A DNA stretch of 64,000 bases. Source: Photorhabdus cinerea (GTDB lineage Bacteria; Pseudomonadota; Gammaproteobacteria; Enterobacterales; Enterobacteriaceae). Each line of letters begins with the position of its first letter. Position 1 is the first letter of the stretch. The notes under the pieces are model-generated. The model did not search any database. It was not told the origin of the DNA and saw only the letters and a list, made by a program, of their open reading frames with translations. Location of the stretch: contig NZ_PUJW01000014.1 of NCBI RefSeq assembly GCF_011189575.1, positions 62,001-126,000 on the forward strand, read 5' to 3'. The position numbers were made by a program, and so were the translations under genes. Shown here piece by piece: positions 44,733-54,704 of this stretch.

Positions 44733-47051
44733 TTACTTCAAGGTAAAATTAACAGAATCTATCTGCCCTCCCAAATCCAAAACACTAAGCTGATATTTTC
44801 CCGGTTGGGTCAATGTCTGTACCAGCGCCTGATTATTTTCAGTGGTCATAATCTGTTCTCCATTTAAGAACCACCATTGCTGCCCACTCCCCCCCTGAGT
44901 CGTAATACGTAAATCAAGGCTGCCAATACCGGGAAGCCGTTTCAATACATCTCCGTTATGGATACCAACGATCAACAAGGGTGCTTGATCTGATTTCAGC
45001 GGTGGGCATTGCGGATTAACGGGTGGCAAACGTTGTGCCCGGCGTTCCTCCTCCGGCAACCATGATTCGAGAGTAATCGGCCATAAAGCAATATTTTTAG
45101 GTTGAGCATCAGGACAATCAGGAGCGACACGCAACCCTTTTTTATCCACCCATACCTGTTCATTAATGCCCAAAATACCTTCTTGCCCCACTGCTGGCAA
45201 TGTAGGAGGAACCGTATGATCAAGTATCCAACTCAAGCGGCGTTGGCGGCAATTACTATCTCCCTGTGGCAGACTCTGCCCTCCTGGCCAGCAAATTATT
45301 GCCTGACTAACACTTGCCGGGCGTGGATCAGAAGGAATCCATTTAGCACCATTATGCATATTCGCCAACAGCAAGTTATTGATCTGAGTCATTATCGGAA
45401 TCGCAGTGGCATAACCGAATTGCCCCACAACCGGCGTTCCGTCCGGCCTGCCAACCCAAACACCTATGGTATAGCGGGCATTTAAGCCAATAGCCCAAGC
45501 ATCGCGGTAGCCATAACTGGTACCGGTTTTCCAAGCCAGTGGCACTTGTGCCGGTAATACATCATCGGGTTGTGGACGTCCTTCTCCGGCCATAATCCGC
45601 CTGACTATCCATGCTGCCCCCGGCGAGAAAAGTTGTCTGTCACGCAATTTCTGCTGCGGTGTGAATCTCAGAGGAGAAACCTTCCCCTGACGAGCAAACG
45701 CGGTGTAAGCCGCCACCAATTGATCCATCCGGGTTGCCGTTCCACCAAGAATCAATGACAAATTAGGCTCACTACCGGGAGGAAAACGTAATACAGTTCC
45801 CACATTACGCATATTGGCGGTAAACCGCTTAGCACCATATGCTTCAAGCAGTTGTACTGCGGGTAAATTCAACGAGCGGACCAATGCATCACTGGCACTG
45901 ACCGGCCCGTTAAAACCACTGTCGAAATTTCCCGGACGGTAATAATCAAAACGGCGGGGTACATCCTGTAAAAGTGATTCCCCATGAATCAGCCCATCAT
46001 CCAACGCCATGGCATACAAAAATGGCTTGAGGGTTGATCCCGGCGAACGCCATGAACTTATCATATCAACATGACCAAAACGGCTGTCATCCCGGAGATC
46101 CAGAGAACCAATATAAGCTTTCACAGCCATATCAGTGTGATCGACCACCAATACCCCGACTGAAGTTTTATCCGATAACTGATACTTCCAATTTACCGCC
46201 ATATCCTCAAGCTGGCGTTGTAATCCCACATCAATAGTTGTTTTGATGATTTCCTGACGACGACCTTTAGCCATTCGTCTGGCAAAAAGCGGCGCAAGCT
46301 GTGGAACCTGTCGAGGTGCTAACCACAATGTTTCTTGCCGAATATCAGCCACTTTCTCAGCCGGCCAAACTTTATATTCTGCCAATCGTTGCAACACCTT
46401 ATCTCGGGCAGCCTGTGCTCGTTCAGGATAACGATCTGGTCTTAAACGGCTGGGTGCCTGTGGCAATACAGCCAATAAAGCGGCTTCCCCTGAAGAGAGC
46501 TCAGATGGCGGTTTTCCCAGATAAGCCCAACTCGCAGCCCCAACTCCTTGCAACGTGCCACCAAACGGGGCACGATTCAGATACATTTCAAGAATATCAT
46601 CTTTGGAGTAGTGCCATTCAAGCTGCAAAGTACGCCAGATCTGTTTCAGCTTCCCGCCTAAAGTACGTGAATGGGGATCAATCAACCGGGCAACCTGCAT
46701 TGACAACGTACTCCCCCCCGACAAAATTTTACCTGCTCGTATATCTTGCCAGGCAGCTCTGACAAGAGAAATCGGGTTAATTCCCGGATGCTGATAGAAC
46801 CAGCGATCTTCATAAGTCAATAGTGCTTGAATATATTCCGGCGACACTTGATTCAGTGTTACCGGGTAGCGCCAAACCCCTTCATCATCGGCGAAACGCC
46901 AAAGCGGAGTACCATCCTCACTTACGACAATCCGTGCCATTTTGGCTTCACGCAATGGCAAAGGCCAAACTTTATCTGCCAGCCATAAACTCGCCGGGAT
47001 CAGAAACAACAACAGCACAATCAGCCAAATAAGGTGATACGTTTTCTTCAT
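44733..47051 (-). CDS. pbpC: PbpC, penicillin-binding protein 1C
   Basis: 772 residues from the ATG at 47049-47051, close to E. coli PbpC (770). A bifunctional peptidoglycan synthase with an N-terminal membrane anchor (about 8-25), a glycosyltransferase domain (EDRWFYQHPGINP and STLSMQVARL motifs), and a transpeptidase domain with the SxxK motif SWRSPGSTLKPF and KTGTSYGYRDAWA. The C-terminal extension is the PBP1C domain. It sits directly after yfhM, with which it forms a functional pair in enterobacteria, and a 26-bp perfect palindrome lies between them. Confidence 0.96.
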   Translation of the reverse strand: MKKTYHLIWLIVLLLFLIPASLWLADKVWPLPLREAKMARIVVSEDGTPLWRFADDEGVWRYPVTLNQVSPEYIQALLTYEDRWFYQHPGINPISLVRAAWQDIRAGKILSGGSTLSMQVARLIDPHSRTLGGKLKQIWRTLQLEWHYSKDDILEMYLNRAPFGGTLQGVGAASWAYLGKPPSELSSGEAALLAVLPQAPSRLRPDRYPERAQAARDKVLQRLAEYKVWPAEKVADIRQETLWLAPRQVPQLAPLFARRMAKGRRQEIIKTTIDVGLQRQLEDMAVNWKYQLSDKTSVGVLVVDHTDMAVKAYIGSLDLRDDSRFGHVDMISSWRSPGSTLKPFLYAMALDDGLIHGESLLQDVPRRFDYYRPGNFDSGFNGPVSASDALVRSLNLPAVQLLEAYGAKRFTANMRNVGTVLRFPPGSEPNLSLILGGTATRMDQLVAAYTAFARQGKVSPLRFTPQQKLRDRQLFSPGAAWIVRRIMAGEGRPQPDDVLPAQVPLAWKTGTSYGYRDAWAIGLNARYTIGVWVGRPDGTPVVGQFGYATAIPIMTQINNLLLANMHNGAKWIPSDPRPASVSQAIICWPGGQSLPQGDSNCRQRRLSWILDHTVPPTLPAVGQEGILGINEQVWVDKKGLRVAPDCPDAQPKNIALWPITLESWLPEEERRAQRLPPVNPQCPPLKSDQAPLLIVGIHNGDVLKRLPGIGSLDLRITTQGGSGQQWWFLNGEQIMTTENNQALVQTLTQPGKYQLSVLDLGGQIDSVNFTLK

Positions 47052-47076
47052 CAATTGGAATACCTGACAAGAAATC

Positions 47077-47102
47077 AGCCCTTACGCTTAAGCGTAAGGG
47101 CT
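47077..47102. repeat. Perfect 26-bp palindrome between yfhM and pbpC
   Basis: AGCCCTTACGCTTAAGCGTAAGGGCT (13 bp per arm) lies just past the yfhM stop and before pbpC. No T-tract follows; it may end or slow yfhM transcription or act as a processing hairpin. Confidence 0.75.
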
Positions 47103-47110
47103 AGCTAGGT

Positions 47111-50100
47111 TTAGCGGACAACTTCCAGTTTTTCAGGGGTAGATCCCACTGCTCGCCAGTAAGGGACATACATAGATTCGACCTGAGGTGCCGGAATAGT
47201 GTAGACACCCGGTGTCACCGCACGGGCCAAATATAGCAATGTCACTGGCTGATATGGATCAACTGCGACTGCTGCCACATATCGATCATCACGATATTCA
47301 GTATGACGAATAGTCGCTTGTTGCATATCACCAATCAATTCCTGGAGATTAGCAGCACTATCGCTCAAACTGGCACTACTATTAGCCAGGTTCTGGTTTT
47401 CCACTTCTAAACCTGCTGGCAGTAAATCAACAACCAAAGCATCCGGTACTGATTTATCTGAGTTAACCACCAACTTCACCACCACCATTTCACCACTTCT
47501 CAGACGATCAATAGAAACCAGATTACCATTTAGATCCAGATAACTACGCTGGATATTCAGCACATTAGAGTAAGGTTTCGGTGCATACTGTGGATAACCG
47601 ATTACATTCAAACGAGAATAGAGCGTACTGTCACCACGATTGCTGATATTAACCCCTTGCAGGATCTGCTCTGCATTCATCACCTGATTCCATGATCTGC
47701 TACTACTCAACGGTGGCACTTGCTGATTAATCACTGCTTCCCATGGTTGTTCCGAAGTATTGATAAAGAAACGCCCTGCCAGATAGAGTGAATTACTCTC
47801 CTGAGTTGAAAAATAGTTACGGGATGGCAACTCATCAGACAGCGCCAGCAATTTCTCATCACGATCTTTTGGCAACATATTATTTTCAGTCAACAGAGCG
47901 ACAATCAGGGCGTTATCACGGATAGCACTACCGTAATCACCCAATCCAAAATCATCATTACGGTTTTTATTGATTCCCAAACGGATCGCTTCATCTGCTC
48001 TGGTGTTATCACCCATCAATTTCAGTGCAACTCCCAATTGTACTAATGACAAGCCGTTTCCTGCCTGATAACGACGTTCATAAACTTGTCTTAGGGCGCC
48101 TAACGGGGCTTTCTGCTGACTGGCAAGCACCAAACCAGCATAAGCCTGCGCTGAGAACCGCATGGCTTCCTGATTCTGACTGTAGCGATAGTTAATGACA
48201 CTCTTATCCTGTAAATAACGCAACAGACGGTTATTAGCAGAATTTAGTGCATCAATCGGTACGCTATAGCCTCTCTGACTTGCACGGAATAGAAAATCTG
48301 TGGCATAAGCCGTTAACCAATATTCTTCATCACCGGCCCTATCCCACAAGGCAAATCCACCGTCGTGGCGCTGCATACTCAACAAGTGGATAATCCCCTC
48401 ATCAATACTCGCCCGGCGTTTGTTGTCACTTTCCGTTTTGATACCCAGTTTTTTCAACTCTGCTTCATTTGAATAAAGTGATGGATAAAGCCCGCTGATA
48501 GTCTGCTCAAGACAGCCATACGGATAAGCGTACAGTTCACGGATATAACGTGAAATCTGTAACGGCGGGCGACTAGTCAGTAACAACTGACCTTCGAGCG
48601 TTTCTGGCGCTAAACCCGATATTGCATCTAACGGCAACTGCCAATTTTCTCCCTGATGGATAACATCAGCAAACAACATAGTTTCTGCTGGTTGTGCCGG
48701 ACGCACACCAATCTTCCAACTATTTTTATACTGTTTCAGATCTTCACTCGGCAGATTAAGACCATCGACTGTCAGGAAAATTTCCCCCTGACCAAAACCA
48801 CGATCCGCTGTAACAGGAATTTCAACTGTCGTACGTTTACCTTTTTCCAAGGTTATTTCCTTATTGGCAGCACCTTCTAGTTTAATCAGACCATCAGTCG
48901 TAAAGTTTAAAGTCAGATTTTGCGTCTGTTCAGTCAAGTTAGTCAGATCCAGCGATAGCAATGAATGATCACCACCAGCCATAAAGCGCGGTAATGCCAT
49001 CTGTGTAATCACCGGTGCAGCAATGGTAACTTTGCTTTCACCGTGGCCGAACTCATCCTCACTCCACGCCTGAGCCATCAGCCTCAATTCACCATTGAAA
49101 TCAGGGATTGGCAAAACGATCTGCCCTTCCCCGTTTTCATCCAATGTCACCGGCTGCGCTTGTTCAGCGATAATCTTAACTTCGGTTAATGGCTTTCTGC
49201 CACCACGGTCAAGGGCATCCTCATCACCATCACCGCCAAAACGCAGATTTGCCAGACGACCTTCACCTTCAATCAACTGACCATACACATCATATTGATC
49301 GACGCTGTAACGTTTACGGCCAAGGAAAGCACCATAGGGATCAGGGGTTTTGAAATTAGTGATATTCAGTACGCCAGTATCAACCGCTGAAAGCAACACA
49401 TTAACCTGTTTAGGCAACGATTGCCCTGGCTGTGGTGTCGCTTTTACCTTAACTGTCAGGTTCTGATTCGGACGCATTTTTGCTGGCGCAGATAACGTTA
49501 GATCCAATTTGCGGTTTTCATCTGCCAGCGGCAGATGTAACACACCAATAGCACGCTTTGGTGTCGCCTGACGGGATTTATCACCCGGACGTACAACTAC
49601 GGCAGTCAGATAAAGGTCATGACGACGCCACTCTTTATTGATCGGCACTTCCACATCCAGACCTTGCTCCGGCACATTAATTTCCTGCCACCAGAGCGGA
49701 CCTTCACTGGATTCCACCAACAAATAACCTTTGCCTGCCTGTGGTGCAACCATATGCAATTTTACTTTCTCGCCCACCTGATAGGCCGGTTTATCCAATG
49801 ATAATTTTACCTGATCAGGACGAACGGCACCTGTACCACCGGTATTATCTTGCCATGAGTAACCGGCCCAGAAATTAACGCTGGTCACTAATTGATTTTC
49901 TGAATTAACCACTTCAATACGGTACGAACCCCAATCAACCGGGAAGCTGACTTTTGCCGTACCATCCTGAGCAATCTGGATATGCTCGTCTGCCATCACC
50001 AAATCTTTCTGGTCATAACCTGATTGCCAACCTTCACCATCCGACCAGCGCCAATAATAATCACGACGTTCATAAACCAGACGGGCAGTCAGATCTTTCG

Positions 50101-52141
50101 CCGCATATTTTTTACCATTGGCATCCGCATAGACCAATTCAAATTCAGCCAATGAATTTTCATCCACGTTATAACGGCTTTGGTCTCGGCCAGTGCGATA
50201 GTCATAAATTTGTTTCTGACCAAATAATGGACGGATACCAACCAGTTTTTCTGCTGGCCACACGGCTTGCTCAACGCGACGTGTAACCGGGCGACCACCA
50301 GACTCAAGCAAGCTTGCCTGTACAATCACTTTTACCGGTGACGTGATTGAACTCCAATTTTCCGCCTTAACATCCAGTGCAGTTTCACCATCACTATCCA
50401 GGGTAAGATCAAACTCATCTAATGTACGGCTGAGATTTTCTTCATTGATAGCACCAAATTCATAGCTAGGTAGTTTTGCTACCGCATCACGGTCCGGACG
50501 AAGAAATAATTGCCCTTGCAAGCGATTATTCGCCGCAGGTGCACCGTACAAGTAACGGCCTTTAATGGCAAAATCCACATTGTGGTTTTTCATCACCGGC
50601 TGCAATTCACGGCTAATTTCCAGCGCCATACGCTCTGGCATAAAATCTTCTACATTAAACTTATAGTAACGAAGCTTGTTATCACCCAAATCAAAACGTA
50701 ACGACCAGAGACCGGTTTCCGCCGACTGAGGAATAGTGTAGTGATACTGATACAACCCATTTTCAGGTTGCCAGACAAAACCCCGGGCTACCTGACCATC
50801 TGTTTTCAACACATCAACTTTGACTGGCTGGCTTTTAATTGCACGGCCATCACCATCACGCAACAGGCCATTTACAATCAACGTTTCACCGGGACGATAA
50901 AGATCACGAGGCCCAAAGACAAAAAACTGTTTGCTGTACCCTTGTGGACCTGCAATATCAAATTCAGACAGATCCAGCGCGGGTGACACCAAATCTATCA
51001 TGCTGGTTTGCCCATCACGAGTGGCAAGTAGCAATTTAGCTTTCGCACTTTTCTCCAGACTTGCATGTCCATCACCGTCTGTCATTGTCTTTGACAATAA
51101 CTGCCCTTTATCATCCAACAGGCGTACTTCCACTCCTTTCAAGCTACTGCCTTGCTCCAGCGACTGGGTAAACACATCCATCTGATCCAGATAGCTATGC
51201 ACAGAAACCCCAACGTCGCTTAACGTGAACATGGTTGCCGGATTAGTATCGGTGTATTTACCCGCCTGTTGCATAACCGCCATATAAACACCATCTTGCT
51301 GCAACGCTTTAATGTTATTTAATGGCAATAGCAATTTCTCGCGGGTATTTAGCGTTGGATTGAGATCGAAACGACCGGTATAAACCAATTCCGCATCTTT
51401 AAGAATGTCTTCAGATTCCCAGTCATTTAGGTTATTGCGATATTGCCACTGGGCAATAAAAGAAGGTAATGCCGTATCTTTGATCCTGAAAAAATTAACA
51501 TCAACGTGATTAACATTGAGTGCTAGCACAGGTAAACCTTCTGCTACTTTACTGGGCAGCAGAGATCCCTTGCTGGCAAAACCAACAGAGGGAGAAATAG
51601 TTGCTGTTGTCAGGGTTTTCTCATAAGCCGCTTCAAGCTGACGCTCATTAATACCTTTAACCCCTTTATCTACGACCAATTGCAACTTACGGGATGGAGG
51701 CAAATGACGCAGACGAAGTTCCATCATGTTATCTGACAGTTCCCAGGCACCATCAAGTTTGCCTTCTTTTACATCGACCAAATGAACATTCTGGGCAAAA
51801 TTTTGATTTGGATCTAACGGAACAGAAAATGTCACCACCATTGCGCTGGCGCCATCAAGCTGAAGCTCAGAAGCATCTAAAATTGTCACCTCTTTACCAA
51901 CATAGCGTTTTGCCAACTCAGCCAATGATGCCGCATCTTTCTGTTTTGCTAATTTTGGTGGAACATTTGATTGCGGAGATGTTTTCTCGCTTTGAATTTC
52001 TGTGGACTGCGATTGAGCGGTTTTACTATTATCAGAACTGTCAGACTGGTCACAACCAGAAAGCACCAGCAAAGAAGCCAAAATCACCGCAAAATAACGC
52101 CTTTTTCTTTCTGGCCGATGCCAGAATTGACCTTGATTCAT
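47111..52141 (-). CDS. yfhM: YfhM, bacterial alpha-2-macroglobulin lipoprotein
   Basis: 1676 residues, against about 1653 in E. coli. A lipoprotein signal ends in the lipobox VLSGC near residue 30, so it is tethered in the periplasm. The protein traps proteases: the thioester CLEQ begins at C1210 in YPYGCLEQTISG, in the complement-like domain. Many repeated beta macroglobulin domains precede it. It is thought to guard the cell wall together with PbpC, whose gene follows 59 bp downstream. A 59-bp gap to the ERIC at 52200 lies on its upstream side. Confidence 0.95.
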   Translation of the reverse strand: MNQGQFWHRPERKRRYFAVILASLLVLSGCDQSDSSDNSKTAQSQSTEIQSEKTSPQSNVPPKLAKQKDAASLAELAKRYVGKEVTILDASELQLDGASAMVVTFSVPLDPNQNFAQNVHLVDVKEGKLDGAWELSDNMMELRLRHLPPSRKLQLVVDKGVKGINERQLEAAYEKTLTTATISPSVGFASKGSLLPSKVAEGLPVLALNVNHVDVNFFRIKDTALPSFIAQWQYRNNLNDWESEDILKDAELVYTGRFDLNPTLNTREKLLLPLNNIKALQQDGVYMAVMQQAGKYTDTNPATMFTLSDVGVSVHSYLDQMDVFTQSLEQGSSLKGVEVRLLDDKGQLLSKTMTDGDGHASLEKSAKAKLLLATRDGQTSMIDLVSPALDLSEFDIAGPQGYSKQFFVFGPRDLYRPGETLIVNGLLRDGDGRAIKSQPVKVDVLKTDGQVARGFVWQPENGLYQYHYTIPQSAETGLWSLRFDLGDNKLRYYKFNVEDFMPERMALEISRELQPVMKNHNVDFAIKGRYLYGAPAANNRLQGQLFLRPDRDAVAKLPSYEFGAINEENLSRTLDEFDLTLDSDGETALDVKAENWSSITSPVKVIVQASLLESGGRPVTRRVEQAVWPAEKLVGIRPLFGQKQIYDYRTGRDQSRYNVDENSLAEFELVYADANGKKYAAKDLTARLVYERRDYYWRWSDGEGWQSGYDQKDLVMADEHIQIAQDGTAKVSFPVDWGSYRIEVVNSENQLVTSVNFWAGYSWQDNTGGTGAVRPDQVKLSLDKPAYQVGEKVKLHMVAPQAGKGYLLVESSEGPLWWQEINVPEQGLDVEVPINKEWRRHDLYLTAVVVRPGDKSRQATPKRAIGVLHLPLADENRKLDLTLSAPAKMRPNQNLTVKVKATPQPGQSLPKQVNVLLSAVDTGVLNITNFKTPDPYGAFLGRKRYSVDQYDVYGQLIEGEGRLANLRFGGDGDEDALDRGGRKPLTEVKIIAEQAQPVTLDENGEGQIVLPIPDFNGELRLMAQAWSEDEFGHGESKVTIAAPVITQMALPRFMAGGDHSLLSLDLTNLTEQTQNLTLNFTTDGLIKLEGAANKEITLEKGKRTTVEIPVTADRGFGQGEIFLTVDGLNLPSEDLKQYKNSWKIGVRPAQPAETMLFADVIHQGENWQLPLDAISGLAPETLEGQLLLTSRPPLQISRYIRELYAYPYGCLEQTISGLYPSLYSNEAELKKLGIKTESDNKRRASIDEGIIHLLSMQRHDGGFALWDRAGDEEYWLTAYATDFLFRASQRGYSVPIDALNSANNRLLRYLQDKSVINYRYSQNQEAMRFSAQAYAGLVLASQQKAPLGALRQVYERRYQAGNGLSLVQLGVALKLMGDNTRADEAIRLGINKNRNDDFGLGDYGSAIRDNALIVALLTENNMLPKDRDEKLLALSDELPSRNYFSTQESNSLYLAGRFFINTSEQPWEAVINQQVPPLSSSRSWNQVMNAEQILQGVNISNRGDSTLYSRLNVIGYPQYAPKPYSNVLNIQRSYLDLNGNLVSIDRLRSGEMVVVKLVVNSDKSVPDALVVDLLPAGLEVENQNLANSSASLSDSAANLQELIGDMQQATIRHTEYRDDRYVAAVAVDPYQPVTLLYLARAVTPGVYTIPAPQVESMYVPYWRAVGSTPEKLEVVR

Positions 52142-52199
52142 GACCGTAACCCCTATCTTATCCCAACCAATCAGTAATAGGATTTAATGAATAACTTTA

Positions 52200-52326
52200 T
52201 ATACCTGTTATCTTTCAAGTTGCCTCTTTGTTGGCTGCACTCACTCACCCCGGTCACAGAGTTATCTATGCTCCCGGGGATTCGCTCCCTTACCGTCGCG
52301 ATCCATCTTGAAATCTATTGGGTATA
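52200..52326. repeat. ERIC (IRU) element, copy 2
   Basis: 127 bp, bounded by TATACC and GGTATA, with the core ACCCCGGTCACAGAGTTATC and CCCGGGGATTCGCTCCC. Same orientation as copies 1 and 4 and close to copy 4 in sequence. It lies about 60 bp upstream of the yfhM start. Confidence 0.92.
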
Positions 52327-53102
52327 AATCAATACATTAATTTAATGCAAACCGATTAAGTAATATTGCACTATTTGAATAGTGACAATATACAAACATT
52401 AAGTTCATATAATAACTCTTTTTTAACGAATTAAATATCATAGAATGCGATAAATAGATTTGAATTTATAGCTTTAATCTATGATTAAGAACTCAATATA
52501 GTTCATTAATGAATAAAATTTTCCACTTCATTAATTTGGCGAAAATAACATTTATTAAGCTATATTTCTTTATAAATCATGAAAAATAAGCAAATAAGCA
52601 AATAAGCAAATAAGCAAATAAGCAAATAAGCAAATAAGCAAATAAGCAAATAAGCAAATAAGCAAATAAGCAAATAAGCAAATAAGCAAATAAGCAAATA
52701 AGCAAATAAGCAAATAAGCAAATAAGCAAATAAGCAAATAAGCAAATAAGCATAATTAACAATAACCAAGATTAATAAAATTAACAAGATATAATTCAAT
52801 ATAGAAAACATTAATATTAAGAATAATATACAGGTACATCATGCCACTTTATTACCAAAAGTGGCAATGATTACTTGTACAAAATTTTTGTTTTCTGAGT
52901 CTTTTTTGAGAAAATTCCGACAAAGCCCTCTATGAGAAAAAATGCAATAATAAATGTCAATAAAATCAGCAATGGAAATATTCACTAATCGTTATTTATA
53001 GGCCAAATGGTTTAAGGAAGACAAAGACTCCAATTCTTAACGTCGGGAAAAATTGAGTAGTAACCCAATGAAAATTTTCGTTCTGAATAAATCTCATCAC
53101 CA
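52327..53102. other. AT-rich region with a tandem repeat, no clear gene
   Basis: No credible coding frame was found apart from frames produced by the 8-bp repeat at 52585-52752, which encode only LICLFAYL repeats and are taken as artefacts. The DNA is strongly AT-rich. No tRNA, transposase or attachment site was recognised. Together with the next gene it occupies the place of sseA. Confidence 0.7.
52585..52752. repeat. Tandem repeat, 21 perfect copies of AATAAGCA
   Basis: 168 bp of an 8-bp unit with no visible mismatch. Eight is not a multiple of three, so all three frames give the same eight-residue peptide cycle on the minus strand, in part with no stops. Such arrays are likely to vary in copy number. 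Confidence 0.95.
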
Positions 53103-53903
53103 TTACCCTACCAATAACACTTGTCCTGTTTTCAACCCCTTAGCATTTGGCAGCCAAAGCCTTCCCCAACTACCAGTACAATGACACCCATAGACTTCTT
53201 TTATATTTTCTTTTATAAAAAATTCTCTAATCTTCAATAATTCGGTCGGTAATGCTCTCCTCAAATGGAATCCACCTATTACTGCGAATACTTTATCCAC
53301 ACCTGTAATCATTTTAGCGTGGTTAATTATTTCACAAATACCCGAATGACCACACCCAACAATAATAACAAGCCCGTGATCGCTTTTCCAAATTAAAGCA
53401 CTATCATCAAATATATAGTCATTGGACCAAGAACTTTTTTTTACTAAACCATAGGATTTTCGATGATTATTTGTTATTTCTCCTGAAAAAACAAATCGTT
53501 CACTTATCTTCATATGCGATTTTGTCAAACGAAAAAAAACTTTCTTCTTGATTCTTTTATTAATTTTACCCGACATTTTTTTAAACTTTAAAACACTATT
53601 TTTGAACTTAACCCCATAATATCTCTCATTTAATGCATCAGGATGACATATTAATTTAGCATTATGAGGGAAATAATTAACACCACCGATATGGTCAGAA
53701 TGTCCATGAGAGATAACAATCTTAGATATATCATCAATAGATATTCCCATCCTGTTTGCATTCTCGATATAGCTGTCATCCGGGCCGGTATCAAAGATTA
53801 TCTTCTCTTCACCGTCCTCAAGTAAAAGGCTTAAACCAGGCTTAGCTATCAAATATGAATCAGATGTTTTATTTTCCAAGAGTACAGTTATTTTTAATGA
53901 CAT
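53103..53903 (-). CDS. MBL-fold metallo-hydrolase of unknown substrate
   Basis: 266 residues. The metallo-beta-lactamase motif HGHSDH is at H66-D70-H71, with IIFDTGP before it (36-42); further ligand candidates are H185 (VGCGHSG), H213 in GGFHL and the C-terminal CHCTG. The pattern resembles the COG1237 group (dihydropterin ribofuranosylaminobenzene phosphate synthase-like), but the substrate is unknown. The ribosome binding site is weak (GGATATACC). It stands alone in AT-rich DNA where sseA is expected, and is probably acquired. Confidence 0.88.
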   Translation of the reverse strand: MSLKITVLLENKTSDSYLIAKPGLSLLLEDGEEKIIFDTGPDDSYIENANRMGISIDDISKIVISHGHSDHIGGVNYFPHNAKLICHPDALNERYYGVKFKNSVLKFKKMSGKINKRIKKKVFFRLTKSHMKISERFVFSGEITNNHRKSYGLVKKSSWSNDYIFDDSALIWKSDHGLVIIVGCGHSGICEIINHAKMITGVDKVFAVIGGFHLRRALPTELLKIREFFIKENIKEVYGCHCTGSWGRLWLPNAKGLKTGQVLLVG

Positions 53904-54704
53904 GGTATATCCATTAATTTTGTTGAAGTAACACTTCTATTAAACGATACGGGTAACAATAGCATTGATGTACATCAATAAAACAATGAAAAGCGTTTAT
54001 ATCGTCACATTCTTATAAGCAGATCACAAATTATCACTTATTTGCTGCAAGTTAATTTTTCAACATAAAATGACTATCTCTCTATTATATTTATCGCCTT
54101 GAAATATTAACACGCAATTATTATCCCTTGTTGCACAACATATATTTACAAATAAAGATAAATATATTATTCCACATAAAAACTCAATGGGATATTATTG
54201 GAACTAATAAAATAGACGCTCAAAAACAATATTAATCCATCTAATTTAAGCTCATGACTGTATAATTTTACATATTATTTAAAAGTCAGCAATAATTAAT
54301 TACAATTGTTATACCATAGGATAAAAACATAAGGAATTTGTTAGACAAAATATAACTCATAATTATGAAAACAACTTTTTAGACAATATCCATTTAATTA
54401 TCGCCATATTAAATCATCAATGCATTAATATATGAAAGTTATTAATAAAATAAACCCATTAATATCAAACTATAATTAACTCATTATTGTTTAAATCAAA
54501 AAATATATTATCTATATTTTAAAAAACAACATTAATTTCAATTAAAATATTAACCATATAAATATTCAAATCTATTTTTTAAATAAAATTCAATAAGAAT
54601 TAGAAAATCAGTATCCGATAGTATCAAAATCGTGGCGAAGTCACGGGGGAAACCTGTCCGTTCTTTTATTTCTACCCCGCCCAACCTCGCCACTATCGAA
54701 TTGA
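53904..54704. other. AT-rich region without a clear gene
   Basis: About 800 bp of very AT-rich DNA between the MBL-fold gene and the SseB-like gene. Only short spurious frames are present; one at 54550-54741 overlaps the end of sseB and has no recognisable family. An imperfect inverted repeat is at 54616-54698 (see below). Confidence 0.6.
54616..54698. other. Imperfect inverted repeat downstream of sseB
   Basis: The arms CGATA (54616-54620) with TATCG (54694-54698), GTGGCGA (54632-54638) with TCGCCAC (54687-54693), and CGGGG (54644-54648) with CCCCG (54675-54679) can pair into one structured hairpin with an internal bulge. It stands out as a GC-richer island in AT-rich DNA right after the sseB stop. 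It could be a terminator, a structured RNA or a mobile repeat. Confidence 0.45.

Noticed and set aside
52585..52752. The repeated array considered as a CRISPR
   Set aside because: Units are contiguous 8-mers with no spacers and no cas genes are near.
52560..52811. An 83-residue frame and an overlapping 61-residue frame of repeating LICLFAYL that look like a membrane protein
   Set aside because: Both arise from the 8-bp tandem repeat in two frames; the same peptide appears in each, no ribosome binding site or conserved sequence supports them.
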